Shown in pieces: positions 1 to 9,940 of a DNA stretch of 64,000 nt. The DNA lies in contig CM055876.1 of the NCBI GenBank assembly GCA_029582165.1, forward strand, positions 24,714,317-24,778,316, written 5' to 3'. The translations under genes were made by a program, and so were the position numbers. The notes beneath the pieces were generated by a model. It was not told the DNA's origin and did not search any database. It saw nothing but the letters and a program-made list of their open reading frames with translations. The DNA is from Portulaca oleracea. Taxonomy: Eukaryota > Streptophyta > Magnoliopsida > Caryophyllales > Portulacaceae. Within the stretch, counting starts at the first letter, position 1. Each line of letters begins with the position of its first letter.

Positions 1-228
1 CAACAACCAACCCTCCAGAGGCATGAGGAATATCTTCAGAGGCACGAGGGGTATTTCCAGCGTTACGATGATTATTTTCATCAACAAAATCAATATTGGA
101 GAGACTGGGGATACTATCATTACGCCATGGCCAATCGTCCACCGGCGCCGCCAGATTATGTCAATCAGTATTACCCGACGTACTTTCCTCATTACCCCTA
201 CCCTCCTCCGAGAGGAAACGAGCAGTAA
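1..228 (+). CDS. 3' end of a retrotransposon-type ORF (partial)
   Basis: An open frame enters at the window edge and runs in frame 1 to a TAA at 226-228, giving about 75 residues. It is rich in Gln, Tyr, His and Pro, with repeats of the type QRHEEYLQRHEGYFQRYDDY and a Tyr/Pro-rich end. I recognise no domain. It is assigned to a Ty3/gypsy (Athila-like) element because a long non-coding stretch, a polypurine tract at 1001-1017 and an LTR-like sequence follow it, which is the usual order at the 3' end of such elements. It could instead be a host gene end, but no intron or host homologue is suggested. Confidence 0.5.
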   Translation, partial: QQPTLQRHEEYLQRHEGYFQRYDDYFHQQNQYWRDWGYYHYAMANRPPAPPDYVNQYYPTYFPHYPYPPPRGNEQ

Positions 229-1000
229 TTGTAAGCACCCTGCCCCCTCTCATCCTTTGCATTGAAATTCTTGATTTATATCAAGTGATAGTACATGCGA
301 GGAAGGGGTGTGTATGTGTGTTGGGGTGGAAAGGTTCTCTGATATGGTTTTGCATGCTTGAGATGTTGGACGTTGGATGTCGCTTCCCTAGCTTGACCAT
401 GAAGTGTTGTTTTGGATGTTTGACATTGAAAGTTTGATAGTCATTTCTTTGTGATGAATGGTGGAGGTTGTTTGGTTTGCGATTGATTTTGTCATTCGTA
501 GGACCGGGTAGTTGGCGAGGTATTTCACCCTCAATTCCCGCCTCACATAATGAGATTCGGGTTGAGGTTAGTCATTGGAAATGTATATATTGTGAATATT
601 TTGAGTTTTCTTTAGTTACTAGTGTAGCTTGTTTTTCCTTTTTGATCTTGCATGTAACATTTCACACATAGTATGTTCTTTCTTGTTTATTTCTAACCTA
701 TGGTGTGATGTTCGTGATCGCGAATTGGGTATGCGTTTATTGAAGATCTTCAAGTAACTTCATTTTACCCTCTATTTGGTTGTGAATATATCGATGATCC
801 ATGTTGCATGCTTGGTTTTCTTTTTGAGTGGCGAACCCCTTTAGTGTGAATGTTGGATATATTTTGCTGTTGGAGCCGTGTGGGCTCGGGTCGCCACCTT
901 TTTTGGTTGTTTGTTTCTTGTTTGTGAGTCTTTTGTAGGTTTTCTACCTTATTTGTGACACCCTTCTTCTCACAATGGGGACATTGTGAAGTTTTGTGTG
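229..1000 (+). other. Non-coding 3' internal region of a gypsy-like element
   Basis: No convincing coding frame. The T-rich text ends with a 'cacaatggggacattgtgaa' segment just before a G-rich tract, a combination common near the 3' end of Athila-type retrotransposons. Short ORFs here have no recognisable product. Confidence 0.45.
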
Positions 1001-1017
1001 GGAGTGGGGGGGGGGGG
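1001..1017 (+). other. Polypurine tract (PPT)
   Basis: GGAGTGGGGGGGGGGGG lies directly before TGATACTTC. A purine-only tract abutting TG is the expected plus-strand priming site of an LTR retrotransposon, so the LTR is taken to start at 1018. Confidence 0.6.
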
Positions 1018-1472
1018 TGATACTTCTATTTGTCATGGGTAGATCATCGAGTTTGAGTCTTTTGGTTTTGTTTTTCATAATTTGGGTCTAAAAATTGAAA
1101 AACATTTCGTGAAAATGAAGAAAAAAAAAAGAAAAAAATTGTGAAAAACCTCCAAAACTTTTCTTTTTCTTTTTAAAGATGTTTTCGTTCACAGTTGTGT
1201 AGGTAGTTGTCTAATTGGCTGATTCAATCAATTAGAAGCGACCGATATGAATAATGATAGGCCTTAGGAAGGATTTCTGCCATGATTATCTTAATTAGAC
1301 CTTGACATGAAATGTGAAAGCGGAATCCTCATTCCTTACATGCCTTGATTGTGAGTTCTTACCTAAGTTAGATGGTTTTGGTTGCTCAAATGCTCTTTCT
1401 CTTAATTAATGAATTAATTAACTATTTTTGGGCCTACCGGTTTGGGTTGGTATTAGTGGTACGGCACCCTTG

Positions 1473-2065
1473 CCGGATGGCAACGGGGTGGATCGGGGAT
1501 GGGGGAGTATATCCCCGTCCCCATCCCCGCTCCCAAAACTCGTCCCCATCCCCGTCCCCATCCCTACTTCGAGGAATGATTCTTGCCCCGTCCCCATCCC
1601 TGCGGATTCCCCATCCCCAACGGGGATCCAACAGGGATTTTTTAAAGCTACCTAAAATCTAACCAAATTTTAATCGGACCCGATTTTTAATCTGTTCAAA
1701 ATACAACGTATTTAACTTGCTCAAGCAATAGTACATCAAAATCAAACAATAATACATCAAGCAATAATACAACGTACTTAAAATTCAAAAATTACTACTT
1801 TATCCTTGCTATTAATATATATATTGAATTAGAATAAAGGTTATTTGGTAATTTTGAAACTTTCGGGGACGGGGAATTTTGCTTGGCGGGGAAAATGGGG
1901 ACGAGGATGGGGAAAATTTTGTCCCCATCCCCGCCCCGTCCCCGAGCGGATTTTGAAAAATTGTCCCCGTCCTCGTCCCCATCCCCAATGGGGGTAGGGA
2001 TTTTTCCCCAGAGCGGGGCGGGGTCCCAGCAGGTTCGGGGATTCCCCGCCCCATTGCCATCCCTA
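1473..2065. mobile_element. hAT-like non-autonomous element (MITE)
   Basis: The right end reads TAGGGATGGCAATGGGGCGG on the minus strand; the left end has the matching GGATGGCAACGGGGTGG. Both subterminal regions are packed with GGGGA/TCCCC runs that make long spurious ORFs on both strands. TIRs beginning TAGGGRTGGCAA are typical of plant hAT MITEs. I could not find a clean 8-bp target-site duplication, so the left boundary is approximate. Confidence 0.55.
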
Positions 2066-2117
2066 AGTACAATGTTTACAAATGGAGCAACCCGGATCAG
2101 GGAGGATACACCCTTTC

Positions 2118-2290
2118 CCGGATCAGAGGGAAGGAAATGAAAAAAATAAAGAAGAAGAGAGTTGAATAAAAAAAGAAAAAGAAAAGCAAAAAAGAAAGAA
2201 GCAAGGAAAAGAAAAAAAGAAGAAGAAAAAGTGAGAAATTGAAAGAAGAAAAAAGAAAAGTAAAATTGAAAGAAAAACAAGAGTGAAGTT
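2118..2290 (+). repeat. Purine-rich low-complexity tract
   Basis: About 170 bases of nearly pure A/G (GAAAAAAAGAAGAAG-type). It creates a long minus-strand frame of Phe/Leu/Ser with no meaning. A complementary pyrimidine-rich tract lies at 2540-2610 in the same LTR. Confidence 0.7.
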
Positions 2291-3010
2291 ATGATAGATA
2301 ATCCCGAGCTTGAGCATGAGAACAACTCTGATTGTCTGGTTTAGGTTAGGAAGGATCGATTAGGGCCCACTTGCACTTATACACGAGGTATTTTGCTCAT
2401 CAGGAAGTGTTTTGGTTGAAAATCTCAAAGATTGGCAGTTTTCCAACCTTCGTGTCCTTGTTTGTTTATATTTGCTTCTTCCATTTTATTGTTGAGGCGG
2501 ATTGGGGAACTAAGTGCATGATTGGAGATGGAAATATCTTCTTCGCCTTTGTTTTGTTTTGTTTTTTGTTTTTCACCTCTTTTTCTTTTTCTTTTTCTTT
2601 TCTCGTGGCTTTTGTGGGTAAAGCTTCTACAAACCCTCACGAGACCTTCCTCGTCCACTTGGGCTGCCAAGGGGTTTAAAGGGCTTGATGCATGTGAGAA
2701 ATGCATCCGCGATTCCTGCGAAAGTGAGTTAGGGTTTTAGTTTCTTTTTCTCTATTTTTATCTTTGTTTTTAGTTCGCTTGGGAAGAGCAAACTCTTGTC
2801 TGGGAGTTGTGTTCGGTCTCGTTCCGAGCTGAATTCTTCTCTTTAAGGTGTCTTTACTTGTTCTAACCCCGACATATATGTTAATTATGATGTTTTCTTA
2901 GCTTTGTAGGTAAATAAGGTGTTGAGCCAAAAACTGAGCATAAAGGCTAAAAACGGAAACAAATTTCACAAAGTATGGAGAGCAGCAGCAGAAGTGCTAG
3001 GCAGCAGGAT

Positions 3011-3334
3011 GACTCGCTCGAGTCTATCTATGTCTCGCTCGTGACCTTGAGCTGTGATCTTGAAGCATGCAAAAGTCAGCTAAGCAGAAGTGCTGGGCAG
3101 CAGGTTGACTCACCCGAGTCACCTAATGACTCGCCCGGGACACTCCTCTGCAAGTTCTCATGGAAGCCAAGAAAATGGCCAAGGCAAGGAAGGACTAGAA
3201 GGCTGTCACGCCCGAGTCGCATGATGACTCGGTCGTGACCTTGTCCTGTGTGACCAAGAAAAGTGCCAAAGCAAGACATCCTCTGGTGGCCAGAAGACTG
3301 ACTCGCCCGAGTCAGGAAGTGACTCGCCCGAGTC
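3011..3334 (+). promoter_or_regulatory. Paired-dyad array in the U3 (GACTCGCCCGAGTC type)
   Basis: Eight 14-bp quasi-palindromes start at 3011, 3032, 3107, 3128, 3205, 3226, 3300 and 3321. They form four pairs, each with exactly 21 bp between starts; the pairs repeat every 95-98 bp. The best copies are GACTCGCCCGAGTC (3300, 3321). A TATA box follows at 3402. The position fits a U3 enhancer; the function is inferred. Confidence 0.7.
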
Positions 3335-3401
3335 ACTCTGCTTTTACGCGCAAACTCTCTGGGTGAAATGCTGCGTTTTATGTAACAAATTTGGCTTTGT
3401 A

Positions 3402-3407
3402 TATAAA
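3402..3407 (+). promoter_or_regulatory. TATA box of the plus-strand LTR
   Basis: TATAAA in the context GTATATAAACCCTTAG, about 70 bp downstream of the last dyad, followed by a T-rich leader. Position and context fit an LTR core promoter. Confidence 0.55.
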
Positions 3408-4263
3408 CCCTTAGCCACAAATTTAGTAGCAACTTAGTGTTATTATTGTTTTACTTAAGCTTTCAATAGAATTTCCTTTCAAGTTTATGCAATTACTTTC
3501 TCTCTCTTAGGTTTTCAAGCTTTCTTGTTCTCCAAGCTCTTATGTTCTTGAGTGTAATCAACACTTATTTCAAGTAATTTCAGCAAGTTTTCTTCTTTCA
3601 TTTACCTTGTTGCTTTTGATTTCATTGAGTTTATCATTAAAAGTTTCTAGGTTAGCCACCCAATCAATCATTTTAGTGAAAAGGGGGATTAAGGGCCATA
3701 AATATTACTTGAAGTGAGGATTTGAGGGTCCTTAGTAACTTGATTCACAACTTTCTATTTTGTTCGGGGAAAGTGACAAATGAAGATCAAGGATGAAGGA
3801 TGAAGAATAGAGATTATGATTAATCTTCAAGGGTATGGACTTGGTACTCAATTTTGTTAATAGTTAATTCATTGCTTTGTCAATTGCCTTTAATTGCTAC
3901 TTGATTAGTTTGATAGTTTTAAGTGTTATTGAATCTTTTCATTGCTGGTGTTATAGTTTTCCTTTGAATCGATTGCTAGTAATTGTTTGATTAGTTTTGT
4001 GATAACTACTTGATTGTAATGTCTTATTGAATCATGCTTAGATTAGTTTAATTCTCTTTAATTATTTACTGCTTTCTGCACTTGTTCCTTTAGCAGATTG
4101 AAATCCTGAACAAGCCTAACACCCATCCTCATGGTTCGACAACCCTTACCTCTTAAAAACCACAAAAATTACAACCAAACAGGGTCACGGGTGAGAGAAA
4201 GAGAATAAGTGGAAATGAGGTTAAAATAGCGAAAAAGGGGTTAAAAAAGTCGACAGCACGGCC

Positions 4264-4512
4264 GTCACGGGCGTTACCAGGGCTCGTCACGCCCGTGACG
4301 ACCTGGAAATAGGATTTTGGACGGGACGGGGTAGTGGGCGCTACCCTAGGGCGTAACGCCCATGACTCGCTTCGGCATTTTGCAAATTAAATCTTCAAAT
4401 TGGGTAGCGGGCGCTATCCCCAGAGGCTACGCCCGTGACCTCATTCGGCAATTCAATAATTAATTCTCCAAAAAGGGTAGCGGGCGCTACCCGCAGAGGT
4501 CACGCCCATGAC
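4264..4512 (-). promoter_or_regulatory. Paired-dyad array in the truncated 3' LTR
   Basis: Four pairs of 14-bp dyads start at 4264/4286, 4331/4353, 4404/4426 and 4477/4499, each pair 22 bp apart and the pairs 67-73 bp apart. In plus orientation the first member is GTAGCGGGCGCTAC-like and the second GTCACGCCCGTGAC-like. Spacer text such as TTAATTCTCC is shared with the array at 8877-9207, so the two are homologous LTR segments. Confidence 0.7.
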
Positions 4513-4548
4513 CTCCCTGATTTCACCAACTTCGAACTTTTCTAACTT

Positions 4549-5015
4549 TCAACCTTTTTTCCTAACTCCACTACACCCAAACATGACTCCATAACATCTC
4601 CAATGAACTCCCTCACTCAGAATTTTATCCATACTACCCCGTCTAGTCAATTGCAAGGGATATAGGGGTAATCCTTTCGTTGGTCTCTTCCTCCCACCTT
4701 TCTGCTTCCTTTCCCATTGCTTCTCAACTTTGTGCATGTAAGAGGGATGCCTCTTAAGAAGCTTAGTAGACCTGAGGGAAATAGAGGTTAACTTTGCCTC
4801 GATGTTAGGTGGTTTGTTAGATCTTGGGCCTTTGAAAATTTCCCTTTTTACTTCCACGTTCTCAATATGGGTTTTGCCCTAATCATCTGGTTCTACTTCA
4901 AGGAAATACCTCTCCCAAAAATGCTCATGATCATCATCCTCTAGAATCTTTTCCTTCTCCTCAACCCCATAAACAAACTCTAAATTCGCTTGAGGAAAAG
5001 AAAATGTTGAAAATA
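4549..5015 (-). pseudogene. Decayed tail downstream of the gag-protease ORF
   Basis: Two minus-strand frames follow the stop of the protease ORF. A Glu/Asp-rich stretch at roughly 4990-4870 leads, after a stop, into a basic 102-residue frame at 4857-4549 (KQWERKQKGGRKR). I recognise no domain. The place where RT should be in an autonomous gypsy element is occupied by this short decayed text. Confidence 0.4.
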
Positions 5016-6386
5016 TCACACCTTCACAATCGTCTCTCGAACTTCCATGTGCTCAAAGAAGGGGTCCTCCAAAGGAATCTCATACTCAAAGTTCTCAAGA
5101 AAAGTCTCCATAGTCAAATTCTCCCCGATCTTTTCAAACGGTCCTCTATAACTAGGCGTGTTATCAAGGAGCCTTTTAAATTGCTCTTCCTCACTCTTGA
5201 CTTCTTCGAATTCGAAAGCTTCAAGCCAAGCGGGCTCATTAACTCCAAGGTCGAATTGAAATGTTTCGAGGCCACAAGAAAAGGTTGACTCGTCCAGGGA
5301 ATCATTGATCACGTCATCGACGATATCGACCCGGAAACAAGAATCTAGAATAGAGGGGGCAGCCATGGCCTTTTTCGGATTGAAATCAATTCGTTTATCA
5401 CCAATGTGTAAGGAGAGCTTCTCGTTCTTAACATCGATCATTGCTCCCGCAGTAGCCAAGAAAGGGCACCCAAGAATGATTGGTATTTGGGCATCTTCCT
5501 CCATATCTAGGACAATGAAGTCACAAGGAATATAAAACTTTCTGACTTGAACCGGGACATCTTCTAGGCCTCCCACCGGGCGGCGAATGGATCGATCGGC
5601 CATTTGAAGAGATATTGTTGTGGGGACGAGGTCATGAATCTTCAATCTCTTGCAAATAGAGTGCGACATCACACTCACACTGGCGCCGAGATCACATAGT
5701 GCCTTGCTAATAGACATATCTCTAATTGAGCATGGAATAGAGAAGCTCCCGGGATCCGATAATTTGGGAAGATGCTTGTTGGCGATTACCGCACTACATT
5801 CATGTGTCAAAGAAATCACTGCATTCTCTCCAATCTTCCTCTTGTTCGTGAGAAGTTCCTTGAGGAACTTGTTATAGGATGGTATGTTTATAATCGCCTC
5901 AAGGAACGGAATGTTAATATTGAGAGTTTTGAGAATTTCCATCAACTTAGCAAACTTCGTATTCTCATTCACCTTGGCAAGACGTTCAGGAAATGGGAGG
6001 GGTGGAGCATAAGGTTTCAAGTGTTGAATAACCGGCCCCCTTTCCTTCTCAACCACTTTCCCTTTCTTTTTCGGATCATCTCCCTTGACCACTTCCTCCA
6101 CGTTCTCATCTTTCTCCTCAATAATAACTCCCTCCTCTTTAACGGTGATGTCTTCTACCAAAATTTCACTTCCAACTCTTTGATCAACTCCAATTTTCAG
6201 GCCCTCAAGCTCCTTGCCGCTCCTCAAAGTAATGGCATTGATGTGCCCTATTGGATTTTGTTGGGGTTGGCTAGGTAAACCTTTGGAGTAGGATTGGGAT
6301 TGGAAATTGGAGACTTGTTGGGCCAGTTGAGCCAATTGAGTCTCAAGCATCCTTTGGCTAGCATGAATAGCCTCATTTTGCTTCAA
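5016..6386 (-). CDS. Retrotransposon polyprotein segment with retropepsin-like aspartic protease
   Basis: A 456-codon open frame. The N-terminal ~130 residues are a linker with the conserved gypsy phrase NAITLRSGKELEG, followed by an acidic/basic stretch. The protease domain lies around residues 225-330: the flap-active-site phrase is ALCDLGASVSVMSHSICKRL, where the usual catalytic D-[ST]-G reads D-L-G, and the later hydrophobic Gly phrase is IPIILGCPFLATAGAMIDV. D-L-G-A is the normal variant in plant Tat/Athila-type proteases. The C-terminal ~100 residues are acidic and not recognised. It continues from the gag frames upstream but lacks the downstream RT. The frame is intact though the element is clearly old. 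Confidence 0.75.
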   Translation of the reverse strand: MKQNEAIHASQRMLETQLAQLAQQVSNFQSQSYSKGLPSQPQQNPIGHINAITLRSGKELEGLKIGVDQRVGSEILVEDITVKEEGVIIEEKDENVEEVVKGDDPKKKGKVVEKERGPVIQHLKPYAPPLPFPERLAKVNENTKFAKLMEILKTLNINIPFLEAIINIPSYNKFLKELLTNKRKIGENAVISLTHECSAVIANKHLPKLSDPGSFSIPCSIRDMSISKALCDLGASVSVMSHSICKRLKIHDLVPTTISLQMADRSIRRPVGGLEDVPVQVRKFYIPCDFIVLDMEEDAQIPIILGCPFLATAGAMIDVKNEKLSLHIGDKRIDFNPKKAMAAPSILDSCFRVDIVDDVINDSLDESTFSCGLETFQFDLGVNEPAWLEAFEFEEVKSEEEQFKRLLDNTPSYRGPFEKIGENLTMETFLENFEYEIPLEDPFFEHMEVRETIVKV

Positions 6387-7720
6387 CTAGGCGATATTGA
6401 ATGCTTCTTGATTCTTGAGATACATTTGCATAAAGTCCATCTCTTGGCTTATTTATGGAGGGGGTGTTGGTAGGATTGAGGGGCTTGATGGTAGGCTTGG
6501 TTCTGATATGGAGGGTTTTGGTGATGAGGACGATTTTGGTTTTAGCTTTGTTGAGGATGGTTTTGACCTTGGCTTTGGTTCGGGTATAGAAAACCAGGAG
6601 GAACGTATGATGGGTTCCCTTGAGGGCGGACAGGTTCGTTGTTGCACTAGGAGAGGTTGTTCCGGTAAAGAGCATTCACTTGCTCATTGGATACAAGCTC
6701 CGTTTGGCACTCAAAGTTCGCATGTCCTCCACCGCACACCTCACAACGTAATCCCGAGTTCGACGAAGATGAAGGAATGGAAGGTTGGACCTCCATAACC
6801 GGCTTTAGTTGTTGAGTCGTCTTCATCTTGACCATATCTTGCGAGAGTTGTTGAATTGTCTTTTGCATGTCCTTGATAAGATAACCCAAGTTCTCGTTAT
6901 CACCACAACTTGTCACCTCCCTTGAGTTCCTTCCCCAATTGCATGCATTTTACGCCATTTGAGCCAAAAGAGCATCCGCTTGGTCGGGGGTCTTGCTTAG
7001 GAAGAGGCCGCCCGAAGCATTATCAATCGACTGCTTCGTGTTCATAGTGAGACCCTCATAGAAGGTATGTAGAATAAGAGCGGTCGGAAGATTGTGATGC
7101 GGGCACGCCCGTTGAAACCCTTTGTATCGCTCCCAAGCTTCGGATAAAGACTCCCCGGGTTGTTGTCGAAAGTTCATGATCTCCGTTCGTAGGCGAGCCG
7201 TCTCTATAAGAGGGAAGAACCTTCTCAAGAAGCCTTGACTTAATGCATCCCAAGTCCGAAAAGTGTTTGGATTACAGTTGTTGAGCCACCCTCGAACCTT
7301 CCCGGAAAGAGAGATGGGAAGAAGTTGAGGTGGACATACTCCTCAGGCACTCCTTGCATCTTGATCATGCCACACCTTTCCAAGAAGTTTGAAATGTGAT
7401 TGATGGGGTTTTCCGAATCAAGTCCATGAAACTTGGATTGCTCAATCAAATTGAGAAAATTCGGTTGACCTCAAAAACGGTCCCCTCCGGAAGGTCGGGC
7501 AAAACAATAGGAGAACCTTCCGTACCCATCAAGGGTGGTGCGAATGAAAGGAGGGTACGGGGTTCTAGTTGTGCCATAGCCTCTCTCTGTTGTCGTTCAA
7601 GAAGACGCCTACGGCGTTTGCGGCGTTTTTGTGTCGTGCAGTCGCTTGGACTTCAGGATCAAATGGTAAAAGAGGTATTTGGTCTCTCCCGCGCATGTAC
7701 TAAACAAGAAAACGACGTAA
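6387..7720 (-). pseudogene. Ty3/gypsy gag with zinc knuckle, frameshifted
   Basis: Reading from about 7720 down, gag homology is spread over several frames. A piece near 7449-7240 carries ENPINHISNFLERC. The core at 7228-6950 is ETARLRTEIMNFRQQPGESL, followed by a YEGL...SIDNASGG segment; it matches the Retrotrans_gag family of Athila/Tat elements. A zinc knuckle at about 6720-6690 reads CEVCGGGHANFEC (C-x2-C-x4-H-x4-C). At least three frame changes and in-frame stops break the gene, so it is a pseudogene. A Pro/Ser-rich linker (6647-6453) joins it to the protease ORF. Confidence 0.75.
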
Positions 7721-7818
7721 AAAGCCCTAGGGACTCTAGACTCGACTCAGCAAGGTAAAAACCTCCTAAACTAAACTAAACGTACGTAGAATAAGTTAAG
7801 ACTAGAAGGGGCGCTTGC

Positions 7819-7836
7819 TCCTCGGCAACGACGCCA
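7819..7836 (-). other. Primer-binding site like tRNA-Asp
   Basis: Plus-strand TCCTCGGCAACGACGCCA resembles the 3' end of tRNA-Asp (CCCCGGCAACGGCGCCA), so the minus-strand copy would prime from that tRNA. This is the primer usual for Athila-type elements. It sits 21 bp inside the LTR edge. Confidence 0.7.
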
Positions 7837-7857
7837 TTTTCTTCACTCGCAATATAG

Positions 7858-9337
7858 TGCAGGTTTGTTTATCGTATCCACAGGGAGCAAGGTTCTTTTT
7901 ATCAAAACTTCAACTACTATTGCTTAGTTTAAGGTAAAAAGATGATTAAGAGAGGATTGAGTGAGCAAAGACAGATTATCAGATCAAACCAAAGAAAAAG
8001 GGGCCCAAGGGTCGGTCTTCGCTTCCTAATAGTCACCCTAACACAAAGAGGTTCTAGTTATGACACTAAGCCAAGATAGAAGTTGAGTTATTGCAATAAA
8101 AGGCCACTCCGGGGCCTCTCCCGAGGTATACCCGAATTTAGCCCTAAAGGCTCGTCCACTAAATGAATGAGCACTCACCTAAAAGGCTTAAAATGTAAAT
8201 CACCCTATCTGAACTTCTCCATTAAATGAATGAGGAGTCATTTGAATATCCATCCAATCACCCTAGAGATTGTGTTTGAGTAGGTTTAGCGGGTTTCCAC
8301 TACGTACTAAACCCCACAATCAAAAGAGTTTTTGGATGAAAACCTCATAAAACATGGCCTAATGCCTTAACTAGACCCAACCTTAGAAAAGGGATCCCAT
8401 TAGGGGCTAAACCTCCCCCTAAACCCTAAGGAAATTAGCCACTAATCATGGTAACAAACATTAAAACAAACAAACCTAAAGTAAGAATCCTAAACATGAT
8501 ATCTAGAAAGGAAACACAACAAGATTAACCACAAAGAACTAATTGAAACAAGTAATAAAAGAGGGAAAATGGAACTTACCCAAATAAAAAGTAGGATGAT
8601 AATAATAAAAAGAAGAAAATCCAAAGCTTGAATAATAATCTTCAATGTAAATGCTCCTTAGTTGCAAATATCCAACCCAAATACAAAACAAAGGCAAAGT
8701 TTGAGAGTAATAATGAGAGAATCTATCTAGAAAATGGGGTTAAGTAGTCCCAGAAAAGGAAGGGTGAATAGTAATAAAAGTTGCTAGGTTTAGATTTGGA
8801 CTTAGCTTAAATACATTAGGGAAAAAATAAGCAAAACACAGTCGTTTTGGCCTTTGAATTTCCGTCAGTCAGTGTTGTCACGGGCCCTACCACCAGACGT
8901 CACGCCCATGACGAGGCGATTCCAAAATCTAGGACTGGAATTCTTCGCTGAGGTAACGGGCGCTACCTCAGAACGTCATGCCTGCTACCTCCTGGAGATC
9001 TGCACTTGGGAAAATCAACTCAGCAGAGTCACGGGTGCTACCCTTGGGGGTAACGACCGTGATAACTCTCGGAAATTTGGCATTAATTCTCCATAAATTG
9101 GTCACGGGTGCTACGAGTGGGGTCACGCCCGTGACCTCCTGGGTTTGCCCTTTTGCTTGATTCCCATCTTTGGTCACGGGCGCTACAAATGGGGTCACGT
9201 TCGTGACCTCCTGGGTTTCTCCTTGACTCCTTTTTGGCTTCCAGGATCCCAGGGCTGCTTCTTTGAACTCCCGAGCTGGGGTTCTTGGCGTCAACGACTC
9301 GACATTTCCCAATGCTTCGGGTCCAAACTAACCTGCA
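7858..9337 (-). repeat. 5' LTR of the minus-strand gypsy element
   Basis: 1480 bp bounded by TGCAGGTTTG at 7858 and, on the opposite strand, TGCAGGTTAG at 9337: inverted LTR ends in TG...CA form. In minus orientation it holds the dyad array (9207-8877), a TATTTAAG TATA-like sequence near 8815, then R/U5. The U5 text TCGTATCCACAGGGAG next to the primer site recurs as TCGTATCTGCAGGGAT near 56461 in the second Athila-type remnant. Confidence 0.65.
8877..9207 (-). promoter_or_regulatory. Paired-dyad array in the 5' LTR U3
   Basis: Ten 14-bp dyads in five pairs: 8877/8899, 8953/8975, 9028/9050, 9101/9122 and 9173/9194, with 21-22 bp within a pair and 72-76 bp between pairs. The best copy is GTCACGCCCGTGAC at 9122. 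Within each pair the centres are usually of opposite polarity (GGG, then CCC). The array precedes the TATA-like box near 8815 in the direction of transcription. Confidence 0.7.
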
Positions 9338-9356
9338 TAAAAACTAGTATAAAAAC

Positions 9357-9932
9357 TAGGGCTGGGCGCGGATCGGATAACCGATCCGAACATAAATTTG
9401 GTTCGGTTAACCGTATGTTCGGATAGATAAAATCATGATCCGTATCCGATCCGAAAGTTTTGGTTAACCGAACTTTAGGTTAACCGAATTGTCAGATAAT
9501 AAAATTTGCGATCCGTATCCGATCCGAAAGTGACGGTTAACCGAATTTCGGATCGGATAACCGCATATCCACGGAATATAAAGCGCTCATACAATAATAA
9601 TCATTGTCTTTCTTACCTTAATGGATTCAAAATTGTAAACTTTATGTATTGTGATACATTTCTACGCTAATGACTACTAATTTACAACAAAAAAATAACA
9701 TTTAAGGGGTTCAAAGTTGAAAATTAATTATTTTCGGATTTTCGGATAACCGATAAAGTATTCGGATTTTTCAACCCTCGATCTGTATCAGATCCGTGAT
9801 TCGGGGAAAAAATTTGGATCGGTTAACCGATCCGCCAACTTAAAAAATTATCCGCTAATTATCCATTTTTTTGGATCGGATAATCAGATTTTTGGATCGG
9901 ATCACGGATTATGGATTTTTGGCCCACCCCTA
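9357..9932. mobile_element. hAT-like MITE with perfect 8-bp TSD
   Basis: The termini are TAGGGCTGGGC at 9357 and its near match TAGGGGTGGGC on the minus strand at 9932. ATAAAAAC flanks both sides (9349-9356 and 9933-9940), an exact 8-bp duplication as hAT transposases make. The interior is made of GGATCGGATAACCGATCC-type inverted repeats and has no coding frame. It landed just outside the LTR edge of the gypsy element. Confidence 0.85.
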
Positions 9933-9940
9933 ATAAAAAC

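Larger units (their letters stand above)
1018..4190 (+). repeat. LTR of a Ty3/gypsy-like element (plus orientation), 3' limit uncertain
   Basis: It starts with TGATACTTC after the PPT. It contains an inserted hAT-like element (1473-2065), a purine tract (2118-2290), a pyrimidine tract (2540-2610), a dyad array (3011-3334), a TATA box (3402-3407) and a T-rich R/U5-like stretch. The text changes character near 4190, where motifs of the neighbouring minus-strand element begin. I see no clean CA end or target-site duplication, so the end is a guess. Confidence 0.5.
4190..9337 (-). mobile_element. Ty3/gypsy (Athila/Tat-like) gag-protease element lacking RT and integrase
   Basis: Reading on the minus strand: LTR 9337-7858, a primer-binding site like the tRNA-Asp 3' end (7836-7819), gag (about 7720-6387), an aspartic protease ORF (6386-5016), a decayed tail (5015-4549), then a truncated second LTR recognised by the same dyad family (4512-4264). 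No reverse transcriptase, RNase H or integrase motif lies between protease and LTR. This matches non-autonomous gag-only or gag-protease LTR elements. The low-coordinate end is truncated or merged with the neighbouring LTR. Confidence 0.7.

Noticed and set aside
1434..2325. Several long ORFs on both strands (Pro/Ser or Gly/Asp repeats; Phe-rich)
   Set aside because: They are produced by the GGGGA/TCCCC words of a hAT MITE and by a purine tract, not by coding sequence.
3011..3334. Dyads as satellite or coding repeats (frames rich in Thr, Arg and Pro)
   Set aside because: Frames are broken by stops, and the units sit just before a TATA box inside an LTR, so a regulatory array is the better reading.
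4264..9207. CRISPR-like interpretation of the regularly spaced repeats
   Set aside because: Plant nuclear DNA, no cas genes, variable spacers that are themselves repeated, and palindromes within LTRs explain the regularity.
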